Of a DNA stretch of 8,473 nt, positions 1 to 5,900 are shown in pieces (positions within the stretch are counted from its first letter, which is position 1; the number at the start of each line of letters is the position of its first letter). The stretch lies in assembly GCA_020793555.1 (NCBI GenBank), contig DQIO01000231.1:1-8473 (forward strand), given 5' to 3'. The notes under the pieces are model-generated. The model ran no database searches. It was given only the letters and a program-made list of their open reading frames with translations, and had not been told where the DNA came from. The position numbers were made by a program, and so were the translations under genes. This stretch comes from Methanosarcinaceae archaeon (lineage in GTDB: Archaea; Halobacteriota; Methanosarcinia; Methanosarcinales; Methanosarcinaceae).

Positions 1-47
1 CGTCATGCCGTATTTGTTTAGTAAGTTGGAATGCCTCGAAATATGGA

Positions 48-100
48 TTTTTTCGTTCTTCCATTAGAGTATTGACCAGTTGCTTATAAATAACTGGTCA
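48..100 (+). repeat. Left copy of direct repeat bracketing the ATPase gene
   Basis: This stretch matches 1752-1804 over about 53 bases. Shared blocks, in order, are a T run, TTCCATTAG, GTATTGACC, CTTATAA and ACTGGTCA, with only scattered substitutions and no gap. It starts with a T run that looks like the transcription end of an upstream gene and runs into the first operator unit of the ATPase promoter. The copies flank 183-1664 in the same orientation, which suggests duplication of, or recombination around, a promoter-gene-terminator module. Confidence 0.75.
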
Positions 101-180
101 CTATACTGACCAAGCATATATAAATAACTGGTCACGAGACTGACCAAGCATATATAAAGAATCAGTCATAATACTGACTA
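73..180 (+). promoter_or_regulatory. 34-bp-period array of dyad operators with embedded TATA boxes
   Basis: Left half-sites begin at 73, 107, 141 and 175, exactly 34 bp apart (TGACCA, TGACCA, TGACCA, TGACTA). The first three are each followed after 16 bp by an inverted partner at 95-100 (TGGTCA), 129-134 (TGGTCA) and 163-168 (CAGTCA). In the first unit the match extends to 8 bp per arm (TGACCAGT/ACTGGTCA). Each dyad centre falls on a TATA-like box (TTATAAAT, ATATATAAA, ATATATAAA). The third TATA, centred near 154, would place transcription start close to 180, so the ATPase mRNA would be nearly leaderless, and no Shine-Dalgarno is visible. A dimeric repressor bound here would cover the TBP site; that role is inferred. 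Confidence 0.8.
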
Positions 181-182
181 TT

Positions 183-1664
183 ATGGAATTCACGAATATT
201 TCACAGCAAAATCAGTGGTGGAAAGATTCTTCTGAGATACACAACGACCCAAAGATAAAGGATTTCGAAAATGCAAAAATTCAATGGGAGCCAAGGATCA
301 AGCATTTCATAAAGTTTGACGCTGACAGGATATACACACTTCGCGGTCCCAGACAGGTGGGGAAAACTACTCTGGTAAAAAACCTGATAAAGGATCTGTT
401 GATTGGCGGTAGTGATCCGAAAAGTGTTTTTTATTATACCTGTGACATGATAGATAATGAAAAGGAATTTGTAGAGCTCATAGACCTGTATCTTGACTGG
501 GCTTCAGCATTTCAGTTAGACAGAAAATACCTGTTCCTTGACGAGATCTCAGCAGTCAAAAATTGGGAAAAAGGACTAAAATATCTGGTAGACACGGGTA
601 AATTAAAAAATACAACAATCGTCCTTACAGGATCTCACGCCATAGATATCAAGTACAGTATTGAGAGATTACCCGGGAGAAGGGGGGAAGGTAGCGGGAC
701 ATTAAACAAGATATTGGCACCAATGAAATTTGCCGAATTTGCGGAAACCGTAAACCCGGCAATAAATGCTCTATTCAGAAAACATTCCCTCTTAGATGGC
801 AAGAGGAGGCAGGAGATTATTTTTGGTTTATTTGACAACAATATAGATCCTGTTTTAGATATATTGCGAATCCATCAGGCAGATTTAGACAGATTGCTTG
901 AGCAGTATCTGATAACCGGTGGCATCCCTAGGTCGATCAATGAATTCTACAAACAAAATAGCATTAATGATAGCACGTATGAAATTTATATTCGCTCTCT
1001 AATTGGCGACCTTGCAAAATGGAAAATACTGGAAGCAACTACAAAAAAGATACTGAGAAGTGTTGCAAATAAACTTACCACTAACATTAGCTGGCAAAGT
1101 ATCGTTAAGGATAGTGATATCGGTTCACATAACACAGTATCAAAATATATTGAAAATTTAGAGAATTCATTTGTATTAGACACATTATATCAAGTGGATA
1201 TTACCAAAAAAGCATCTGATTCCAAAAAAGAAAAGAAAGTATACTTTCAGGATCCATTCATATTCCATTCATTTAGAACATGGGTTTCGGGACAGACAGA
1301 CTATTTCAATTCAACCTTATCCTATCTTGAGAGCCCTGAAAATAAGAGCAAACTAATAGAGTCCATCGTTGAAAATCATCTCATCAGGTTAATGTATAAT
1401 GTAAGTCCGAGTGATGTTTTTACATCGCAAGAGCATGTTTTTTACTGGAGAAAAAAGGATGGTAAAAAAGAAGTTGATTTTGTAATAAAAGACAAAAACG
1501 GCGATTTACTCCCAATTGAAGTGAAATATCAGAATCAGATAAATTCAAAAGACTATATTGGATTAAATGCTTTTAAAAAGGGAATCCTGATCTCAAAAAA
1601 AGATTTTAACACCACTGGAAATTATGTGACAATTCCTGTTTCTTTGTTTTTGTTTTTGGTATGA
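183..1664 (+). CDS. AAA ATPase with C-terminal DUF4143/nuclease-like domain
   Basis: This 493-residue protein belongs to the AAA_14/DUF4143 ATPases, which are common and often multicopy in archaea and of unclear role. A P-loop (GPRQVGKT, residues 55-62), a Walker B strand (YLFLDE, 116-121), a sensor-like TGS (149-151) and an Arg-rich LPGRRGEG segment (163-170) form the N-terminal ATPase. The middle (about 240-370) looks like a winged-helix region. The C-terminus carries EVD (430-432) followed by PIEVK (444-448), the D...E-x-K pattern of the PD-(D/E)XK nuclease fold; whether it cuts DNA is unknown. The ATG is chosen because it lies about 29 bp after the centre of the last TATA box. The dyad array upstream suggests tight repression, perhaps autoregulation. 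No signal peptide or membrane segment is evident. The gene is AT-rich and flanked by direct repeats, consistent with a mobile or duplicated accessory module. The family call is firm; the cellular role is not known. Confidence 0.9.
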   Translation: MEFTNISQQNQWWKDSSEIHNDPKIKDFENAKIQWEPRIKHFIKFDADRIYTLRGPRQVGKTTLVKNLIKDLLIGGSDPKSVFYYTCDMIDNEKEFVELIDLYLDWASAFQLDRKYLFLDEISAVKNWEKGLKYLVDTGKLKNTTIVLTGSHAIDIKYSIERLPGRRGEGSGTLNKILAPMKFAEFAETVNPAINALFRKHSLLDGKRRQEIIFGLFDNNIDPVLDILRIHQADLDRLLEQYLITGGIPRSINEFYKQNSINDSTYEIYIRSLIGDLAKWKILEATTKKILRSVANKLTTNISWQSIVKDSDIGSHNTVSKYIENLENSFVLDTLYQVDITKKASDSKKEKKVYFQDPFIFHSFRTWVSGQTDYFNSTLSYLESPENKSKLIESIVENHLIRLMYNVSPSDVFTSQEHVFYWRKKDGKKEVDFVIKDKNGDLLPIEVKYQNQINSKDYIGLNAFKKGILISKKDFNTTGNYVTIPVSLFLFLV

Positions 1665-1714
1665 TTTACCTTCACTACACTCACCACAAAACCGCGCCCT
1701 CACTTCTTCTGTAT

Positions 1715-1758
1715 GCAGGACCTCCAGTGAAAATCCTGCTGGCCCCTTCGCTTTTTTT
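1715..1758 (+). terminator. Hairpin plus T run after the ATPase gene
   Basis: A 6-bp inverted repeat, GCAGGA (1715-1720) with TCCTGC (1734-1739), is followed by a seven-T run at 1752-1758. Archaeal RNA polymerase terminates mainly at T runs, so the T run is the stronger part of the call. It lies 88 bp past the ATPase stop codon, and the same T run opens the right-hand copy of the flanking direct repeat. Confidence 0.5.
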
Positions 1759-1804
1759 GTTATTCCATTAGTGTATTGACCATTTACTTATAATCAACTG
1801 GTCA
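1752..1804 (+). repeat. Right copy of direct repeat bracketing the ATPase gene
   Basis: This is the counterpart of 48-100: T run, TTCCATTAG, GTATTGACC, CTTATAA and ACTGGTCA in the same order and spacing. It begins at the ATPase terminator T run and ends in the first unit of a second operator array. Confidence 0.75.
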
Positions 1805-1838
1805 ATAGATTGACTAGATGCTTATAAACGACTGGTCA
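1777..1838 (+). promoter_or_regulatory. Second, orphan dyad/TATA array
   Basis: Two units of the operator type seen before the ATPase gene: TGACCA (1777-1782) with TGGTCA (1799-1804), and TGACTA (1811-1816) with TGGTCA (1833-1838). The 16-bp inner spacing and 34-bp period are both kept, and both units enclose a TTATAA core. No plus-strand gene of the ATPase type follows; the next gene lies on the other strand. It may be the promoter of a lost module copy or an extra binding site for the same regulator. Confidence 0.7.
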
Positions 1839-1862
1839 ATTAAAATAATTAATTTGTATTAA

Positions 1863-1941
1863 ATACCTAATATCAGGTATCTTGAACTCGTAAAACCGCC
1901 TACGCCATAACGTTGCGCCGGCTAAACAAATACATATTTTT
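1863..1941 (+). repeat. Intergenic structured repeat, copy 1
   Basis: A core of TGAACTCGTAAAACCGCCT type (1883-1901) and the block GCTAAACAAATAC (1921-1933) are shared exactly with copy 2, apart from the first base of the core. The 19 bp between these blocks are unlike copy 2 but still contain a small inverted repeat (CGC/GCG around an AACGTT centre). A separate 6-bp hairpin (ATACCT 1863-1868 with AGGTAT 1875-1880) abuts the left end. The element lies 15 bp beyond the stop codon of the minus-strand CXC gene. Its nature is not recognised; a 3' UTR or termination structure and a mobile-element remnant are both possible. Confidence 0.65.
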
Positions 1942-1956
1942 CTATGTTTTGTATGT

Positions 1957-2430
1957 TTAAATCAAATCGTGGTAAGGACTTTCATTACCACAGTGTTGAC
2001 ATGGCAATGTCACTCCATACGTACATTTATTGCAGTTATCACAGTGCCATACTCTCCAATCTCTACATTCTCCACATATTTTACAATGCCATGTACAATC
2101 ATCTTGGGCCACATCTTCCCAACAAAATGAATACCAGTACTCAGTACCACATTCATTGCATTCATAACCATTTAACAGATCTTTCAACTTGACGGACTCA
2201 CAGCCGCATGGTAACTCATGTTCCTCATTTAATTCGTCTTGTGACAATTTTTTAACAATATTGATATTTTGAAGGGCACAAATTGAATAGTCATCCACAT
2301 CTATTTCATTAAATGGATTCCGGCAGTCAACGCATCCACAATTGTCGTCGCATGGTTCATGGTTTTTGAAACAGGCACAACGGTTATTTTCACATCCTGA
2401 TTTACAATTACAATGATACTTCTTTTCCAT
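1957..2430 (-). CDS. CXC-domain and CTCHY-like zinc-finger protein
   Basis: 157 residues, intracellular, with 21 Cys that fall in clear zinc-binding clusters. Residues 7-36 show C-x-C-x3-C-x4-C-x-C-x6-C-x3-C-x-C-x2-C followed by RNP, the nine-cysteine pattern of the tesmin/TSO1/LIN54/MSL2 CXC domain, which binds three zinc ions and contacts DNA in eukaryotes. An Arg stands where LIN54-type domains have Tyr before the second CxC, as in MSL2. A second cluster is C75-G-C77 with C91-x2-C94. The C-terminus has HC-x2-CGxC (115-122), then HC-x2-CNxC (129-136) and C144-x2-C147, resembling the CTCHY finger of RCHY1. No RING or catalytic domain is visible. The start at 2430 is chosen over an in-frame ATG at 2466 because AAGGAG lies 8 bases before it. 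The gene sits alone between accessory elements. DNA or RNA binding is inferred from the family; the biological role is unknown, and transfer from a eukaryote or virus is possible but unproven. Confidence 0.8.
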   Translation of the reverse strand: MEKKYHCNCKSGCENNRCACFKNHEPCDDNCGCVDCRNPFNEIDVDDYSICALQNINIVKKLSQDELNEEHELPCGCESVKLKDLLNGYECNECGTEYWYSFCWEDVAQDDCTWHCKICGECRDWRVWHCDNCNKCTYGVTLPCQHCGNESPYHDLI

Positions 2431-2438
2431 ATATATGA

Positions 2439-2467
2439 CTCCTTGATTGTTATTTTGAATTATCAAG
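2439..2467 (-). promoter_or_regulatory. Shine-Dalgarno and overlapping inverted repeat of the CXC gene
   Basis: On the minus strand AAGGAG (2444-2439) precedes the ATG at 2430 by 8 bases and fixes that start. A perfect 6-bp inverted repeat, CTTGAT (2442-2447) and ATCAAG (2462-2467), overlaps the first half of the Shine-Dalgarno, so a 14-nt-loop hairpin in the leader could limit ribosome access. The hairpin role is inferred. Confidence 0.5.
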
Positions 2468-2490
2468 ATTTGCTAACATTTCGGCTTTTC

Positions 2491-2634
2491 TTAATTCCAA
2501 GAGACAACTTGAGTTTTCAATTTATCTAATTCCTTGTTGAATTGTGCTAACTCTTTCCTGATTTTTTTCTCCTTAAGGTAGTTACTAATCGTATTTTTCT
2601 ATAAATGTTTCCACTTCACATCGGATTAGTCTAT
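2491..2634 (-). pseudogene. Frameshifted remnant of an unidentified gene
   Basis: On the minus strand one frame from 2634 reads a coding-like stretch (CEVETFIEKYD) that stops at 2587-2585. Directly afterwards a different frame, open from 2589 to a TAA at 2491, reads a charged helical segment (ISNYLKEKKIRKEL...) with coiled-coil character. Neither part has a convincing start codon. Joining them needs one frameshift near 2588. It lies about 47 bp upstream of the CXC gene's Shine-Dalgarno, so the two may once have been co-transcribed. No family is recognised, and chance open frames in AT-rich DNA remain possible. Confidence 0.35.
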
Positions 2635-2706
2635 ATTATGGATTCCAAAAATATGCATAACGCGATTGAAACTTCGATGTGTGTGTAGGATGAATGGAGG
2701 ACAGCG

Positions 2707-2725
2707 CCACGCTACGCGCGCGTGG
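2707..2725. repeat. GC-rich hairpin beside structured repeat copy 2
   Basis: CCACGC (2707-2712) pairs perfectly with GCGTGG (2720-2725) across a 7-nt GC-rich loop, in otherwise AT-rich surroundings. It stands 14 bp from the CATGAAC that opens copy 2 of the structured repeat. A comparable GC hairpin (8316-8331) stands 13 bp before another CATGAAC near the window's right end. Confidence 0.5.
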
Positions 2726-2741
2726 TATGCCGTTTTCATCA

Positions 2742-2806
2742 TGAACTCGTAAAACCGCCTGCATCACAAAACAAAGATGCACCAGCTAAACAAATACTAT
2801 TTTTGA
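2742..2806 (+). repeat. Intergenic structured repeat, copy 2
   Basis: It shares with copy 1 the left block TGAACTCGTAAAACCGCCT (2742-2760) and the right block GCTAAACAAATAC (2785-2797). The variable centre is a perfect hairpin, TGCATC (2760-2765) and GATGCA (2776-2781) around a 10-nt A/C loop, different in sequence from copy 1. It lies downstream of the folD stop codon, in the same orientation relative to folD as copy 1 has to the CXC gene. Confidence 0.65.
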
Positions 2807-2842
2807 TCTGATCAATGTCCACTCCATATTAGACAAATCCAG

Positions 2843-2874
2843 ACTAAATTGTTTACCCAAAAAAAGCATTTAGT
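2843..2874 (-). terminator. folD transcription end signal
   Basis: On the minus strand a run of seven T (2865-2859) lies directly after the folD stop codon. It sits inside the loop of a perfect 7-bp inverted repeat, ACTAAAT (2843-2849) with ATTTAGT (2868-2874). The T run alone is a plausible archaeal terminator. Confidence 0.5.
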
Positions 2875-3733
2875 TAGTATTTCTAGCACCCATGAGCACA
2901 TGCTGCATGAGTATGGATATCGTCATCGGACCCACGCCGCCGGGTACGGGAGTTATCAGTGACGCTTTTTCCACCACATTATCAAAATCAACATCCCCAT
3001 AGACCTTGCCATCTTCTTCGGTTATTCCCACATCAAATATCACAGCGCCTTCCTTTACCATATCGGCTTTGATGAGATGCTTGACTCCTGTCGCAACAAT
3101 GAGTATGTCTGCATCCGATGTGAACTTCTTGAGGTCATCGGTATAAACATGGCATATTGATACCGTAGCGTTGTGATTCATGAGTATTGCAGCCATTGGT
3201 TTACCAACCACATTACTATGTCCAACGATCACCGCATGTTTGCCCTGTATCTCTACACCATACTCTTCAAGTGCACGAAGCACACCTTTTGGTGTACATG
3301 GCACAAACCCCTCATTTCCGATCAAAAGTTGTCCCATATTGTAGGGATGGAAACCGTCCGCATCCTTGGATGGGTCGATCGATAGCATTACTGCCTGTTC
3401 GTTTATGTGCCCGGGAAGTGGAAGCTGCACCAAAATACCGTGAATATCATCCCTGTTATTCAGCGTATTGATATGTTTGATAAGTTCTTCCTGTGTTGTA
3501 GTTTCGGGAAGTGGAATATCCTCTGCATGAATTCCCACTCTCTCGCATGCCTTGTGCTTCAACCTGACATACATCTTGGATGCAGGGTCTTCTCCTACAA
3601 GGATCGTTGCAAGACCGGGAGTAATCCCACGATCGAGTTTCAGTTCCTCCACGCCTTTTTTAACTTCCGCTTCCAGTTTCTTTGCAAGTTTCCTGCCATC
3701 GATTATTTTTGAATCAACACCCTCATCTGACAT
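2870..3733 (-). CDS. folD: Bifunctional methylene-THF dehydrogenase / methenyl-THF cyclohydrolase
   Basis: FolD converts 5,10-methylene-THF to 5,10-methenyl-THF (NAD(P)-dependent) and then hydrolyses it to 10-formyl-THF, in the cytoplasm. The 287 residues match the usual length of about 285. Visible signatures are the active-site helix Y55-V-R-L-K59, corresponding to the catalytic Tyr and Lys of the Escherichia coli enzyme, GILVQLPLP (99-107), DADGFHP (124-130), the nucleotide-binding [12 protein letters not shown] (168-179) and [10 protein letters not shown] (262-271). His follows Gly in the GxS segment where other members carry Arg or Ala, so cofactor choice cannot be read from it. The ATG is supported by GGTG nine bases upstream (AGGTG element). 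It follows glyA by 95 bp of AT-rich repeats and supplies formyl-THF that purN, upstream, can use. Methanosarcina species are known to use THF this way beside methanopterin. Confidence 0.97.
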   Translation of the reverse strand: MSDEGVDSKIIDGRKLAKKLEAEVKKGVEELKLDRGITPGLATILVGEDPASKMYVRLKHKACERVGIHAEDIPLPETTTQEELIKHINTLNNRDDIHGILVQLPLPGHINEQAVMLSIDPSKDADGFHPYNMGQLLIGNEGFVPCTPKGVLRALEEYGVEIQGKHAVIVGHSNVVGKPMAAILMNHNATVSICHVYTDDLKKFTSDADILIVATGVKHLIKADMVKEGAVIFDVGITEEDGKVYGDVDFDNVVEKASLITPVPGGVGPMTISILMQHVLMGARNTN

Positions 3734-3752
3734 TGTATATCACACCTGATGC

Positions 3753-3801
3753 TAAGTTTAAGTTTAAAGTTTAAGTTTAAGCTTAAATTAAAATTTAAAT
3801 A
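3753..3801. repeat. AT-rich tandem repeat before folD
   Basis: The glyA-folD gap is filled with imperfect tandem copies of AAGTTT/AAGTTTA, grading into AAATTTAA-like sequence. The low complexity suggests slippage. It is where the folD promoter would lie, but no single TATA box stands out. Confidence 0.7.
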
Positions 3802-3828
3802 TAGTAAATTCCTGCACTTCAATAAGTC

Positions 3829-5070
3829 TTACAAGTTCTTGTATATAGGGAACCTGCTGCAAAGCTGCTGAACATCTGCATTGACGCTGTCAAGCACATG
3901 TTCATTATCTACATTGTCGATGACAGTAGCGATCATCTGTGCGATCTCTTCCATCTCCGGTTCTTTCATGCCTCTTGTGGTCGCAGCCGGAGTACCAATT
4001 CTTACACCGCTTGTGATGAACGGGCTTCTGGTCTCGAATGGAATTGTGTTCTTGTTAAGTATAATCCCTGCCCTGCCGAATGCAGCCTCTGCATCCTTAC
4101 CTGTCATATCGAACTTGTTGAGGTTTAAAAGCATCATATGGTTATCAGTACCACCCGAGACAAGATAAAAGCCAAGTTCGGTCAACTTATCAGCCAACAC
4201 TTTTGCATTCTTCACGGTCTGCACCTGATCATCCTTGTATTGCTGTCCCTGTGCTTCCTTGAATGCCACAGCCTTTGCTGCAATAATATGCATCAATGGA
4301 CCGCCCTGAATCCCCGGGAATATTGCCTTGTTGATACCTTTTGCGTATTTTTCCTTGCACATAATCATACCACCGCGTGGACCGCGCAATGTCTTGTGAG
4401 TCGTGGTGGTGACAAAATCAGCATAAGGGACTGGACTCTGGTGCACGCCTGCTGCGATAAGCCCTGCGATGTGGGCGATGTCTGCCAGAAGATATGCTCC
4501 TACCTCATCTGCAATTTCCTTGAATCGCTTGAAATCAATCTCACGTGAATATGCGGATGCACCTGCAACGATCATCTTTGGAATGGTTTCATTTGCAAGT
4601 TCCATCAACGCATCATAATCGAGTGCTTCGGTCACTTTGTCAACGCCGTAAGGCACGATATTGTACAGCTGACCTGCAAAGTTCACAGGACTGCCGTGTG
4701 AGAGGTGACCACCGTGTGTCAGGTCCATGGACATTATGGTGTCGCCAACTTCTAACACTGAAAAATAGACTGCCATGTTCGCGCCCGACCCTGAATGTGG
4801 CTGAACATTAACATGCTCTGCACCAAAGATATCTTTTGCTCTCTCAATTGCAAGATCTTCTGCGATATCAACAAAATCACAGCCACCATAGTAGCGTTTA
4901 CCGGAATATCCTTCAGCATACTTGTTGGTCATAATGGAGCCCTGTGCTTCCATGACAGCACGGCTTGTATAGTTCTCTGATGCGATCAGGTTAAGTTTGT
5001 AATCTTGACGCTCCGCTTCTTTTTCAAGTGCTTCTGCGATTTGGGGATCAATTTCTGAAATATAGGACAT
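3829..5070 (-). CDS. glyA: Serine hydroxymethyltransferase
   Basis: A pyridoxal-phosphate enzyme that converts serine and THF to glycine and 5,10-methylene-THF in the cytoplasm. The 413 residues match the bacterial-type family length (about 410-420). Signatures are LIASEN (28-33), the substrate-binding segment around [13 protein letters not shown] (52-64), HSGSGAN (92-98), D197-x2-H200 that contacts the cofactor ring, and the PLP lysine K226 in [14 protein letters not shown] (221-234). The ATG is fixed by GGTGAG five bases upstream; an ATG 15 bases further up is out of frame. It stands between purN and folD on the same strand and makes the methylene-THF that FolD uses. The close similarity to THF-type enzymes, rather than the shorter-motif methanopterin-using archaeal type, fits its THF neighbours; cofactor use is inferred. 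Confidence 0.97.
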   Translation of the reverse strand: MSYISEIDPQIAEALEKEAERQDYKLNLIASENYTSRAVMEAQGSIMTNKYAEGYSGKRYYGGCDFVDIAEDLAIERAKDIFGAEHVNVQPHSGSGANMAVYFSVLEVGDTIMSMDLTHGGHLSHGSPVNFAGQLYNIVPYGVDKVTEALDYDALMELANETIPKMIVAGASAYSREIDFKRFKEIADEVGAYLLADIAHIAGLIAAGVHQSPVPYADFVTTTTHKTLRGPRGGMIMCKEKYAKGINKAIFPGIQGGPLMHIIAAKAVAFKEAQGQQYKDDQVQTVKNAKVLADKLTELGFYLVSGGTDNHMMLLNLNKFDMTGKDAEAAFGRAGIILNKNTIPFETRSPFITSGVRIGTPAATTRGMKEPEMEEIAQMIATVIDNVDNEHVLDSVNADVQQLCSRFPIYKNL

Positions 5071-5119
5071 CTTTTCTCACCATTTGGTTATGTAATATGT
5101 ATGTGAATATATCGAGTAA

Positions 5120-5154
5120 GTATAATTTAGGTATAAATTTAGGTATAATTTTGA
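5120..5154. repeat. Tandem 11-12 bp TATA-like repeat before glyA
   Basis: Three head-to-tail units, GTATAATTTAG (5120-5130), GTATAAATTTAG (5131-5142) and GTATAATTTTGA (5143-5154), lie in the 122-bp gap between purN and glyA. On the minus strand each reads as TTATAC, so the stretch may hold alternative TATA boxes for glyA. This suggests glyA has its own promoter. Confidence 0.55.
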
Positions 5155-5192
5155 GTTTGGATTTTAAGTTTGAATTTTCAATAGTATTAACT

Positions 5193-5858
5193 CTATTTTG
5201 AAACTCTAACAATCCGCCCTTCCACTTTAAGTTTACCCTCAATGAACAACTTCACAGCCTGGGGGTATATCTTATGCTCCTGTTCCAAAATGCGTTCCGA
5301 AAGCGTATCCTCTGTATCGTTTTCAAGTACGGGGACACAACTTTGTAGAATTATCGGACCCGTATCCATTCCCTCATCAACGAAATGTACAGTACATCCC
5401 GACACCTTCACCCCATAATCGAGCGTCTGTTTGTGGGAATGCAATCCAGCAAACGATGGAAGTAATGTCGGATGGATGTTTAATATCCTGTTCTTATAAG
5501 CACTGATAACATTTTTGCCAACAATTCGCATATATCCGGCAAGTATTATCAGGTCGGTATCATAACTGTCAAGAATCTTTATGAGTTCATGCTCGTATTC
5601 GATTTTGTTTCCAAAAGCGGTCGGATCAATGAATACTGCATCGATTCCGTGTTTTTTTGCGCGCTTAAGTGCATAGGCATCTGCCACGTCGCTGATGGCC
5701 ACACCGATATTTGCATTTTCAATATTGCCATTCTCGATGTAATCGATCATGGATTGAAGATTGGAACCTCGTCCTGAAACTAAAACCGCAAGGTTGGTAT
5801 TGGTACTGATAGTTGTATTGGCATTAGTAGTACTGTTGGTGGTGGTAGTGGTGCTCAT
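5193..5858 (-). CDS. purN: Phosphoribosylglycinamide formyltransferase, THF-dependent
   Basis: PurN transfers the formyl group of 10-formyl-THF to glycinamide ribonucleotide, the third step of purine synthesis. The 221 residues include a phosphate-binding SGRGSN loop (28-33), the catalytic Asn and His in LNIHPTLLP (N127, H129) and the catalytic Asp in MDTGP (D165). The core starts at about residue 23. The first 22 residues are an unusual Ser/Thr/Asn-only-like tail (MSTTTTTNSTT...), coded by ACC/ACT/AAT-rich triplets. No alternative Met occurs before residue 37, which lies inside the core, and a TATA box about 24 bp upstream of this ATG supports a leaderless start here. The family core is normally near 200 residues, so the tail is an added extension. 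The gene lies 42 bp downstream of the HTH regulator and 122 bp upstream of glyA on the same strand. Confidence 0.95.
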   Translation of the reverse strand: MSTTTTTNSTTNANTTISTNTNLAVLVSGRGSNLQSMIDYIENGNIENANIGVAISDVADAYALKRAKKHGIDAVFIDPTAFGNKIEYEHELIKILDSYDTDLIILAGYMRIVGKNVISAYKNRILNIHPTLLPSFAGLHSHKQTLDYGVKVSGCTVHFVDEGMDTGPIILQSCVPVLENDTEDTLSERILEQEHKIYPQAVKLFIEGKLKVEGRIVRVSK

Positions 5859-5874
5859 TGTGAGTTCATATGGG

Positions 5875-5888
5875 ATAAATATATATTA
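5875..5888 (-). promoter_or_regulatory. Probable purN TATA box
   Basis: The minus strand reads TAATATATATTTAT in the 42-bp gap between the regulator stop codon and purN. Its centre is about 24 bp before the purN ATG, close to the archaeal TATA-to-start distance, which predicts a leaderless mRNA. No Shine-Dalgarno is visible, in agreement. Confidence 0.6.
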
Positions 5889-5900
5889 GGTTTTGGGGAT

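Larger units (their letters stand above)
2467..2869. other. Intergenic stretch between the CXC gene and folD
   Basis: About 400 bp without an intact gene. From left to right it holds the possible gene remnant (2491-2634), about 70 bp with no recognisable signal, a GC-rich hairpin (2707-2725), copy 2 of the structured repeat (2742-2797), and the folD 3' end signals (2843-2874). It marks the boundary between the accessory left part and the conserved metabolic block. Confidence 0.6.

Noticed and set aside
2..67. C-terminal end of an upstream plus-strand gene (frame ending TAG at 65-67)
   Set aside because: Only 21 codons are visible with no recognisable motif, the frame runs through the T run, and another frame closes at 19-21; nothing distinguishes a true gene end.
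73..180. CRISPR-like array from regularly spaced repeats
   Set aside because: The 34-bp units are repeated as wholes, with no variable spacers, only three units exist, and each encloses a TATA box directly before a gene; a promoter/operator array explains them better.
1883..1933. Integron attC site (AACGTT core and cassette-like position 3' of a gene)
   Set aside because: The two conserved ends are not complementary to each other as attC core sites must be, the second copy lacks any GTT core, and no integrase is visible. Only the general layout resembles a cassette.
1944..2192. 82-residue plus-strand open frame rich in His and Tyr
   Set aside because: It is antisense to the CXC gene; its His, Tyr and Thr content is simply the complement of Cys/Trp-rich codons on the other strand, and it has no ribosome site.
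2454..2459. TTTGAA upstream of the CXC gene as a LIN54-type (CHR) autoregulatory site
   Set aside because: A 6-bp match in AT-rich DNA is expected by chance, and the domain has Arg rather than the Tyr that reads this site in LIN54.
2803..2816. Short palindrome around TTGATCTGATCAA as an operator
   Set aside because: A 5-bp arm palindrome with GATC content is common by chance and lies 3' of both neighbouring genes, not in a promoter.
5048..5242. 64-residue minus-strand open frame between purN and glyA
   Set aside because: It overlaps the glyA start and the purN end in another frame, crosses AT-rich repeats, and its own start has no separate support; GGTGAG serves glyA.
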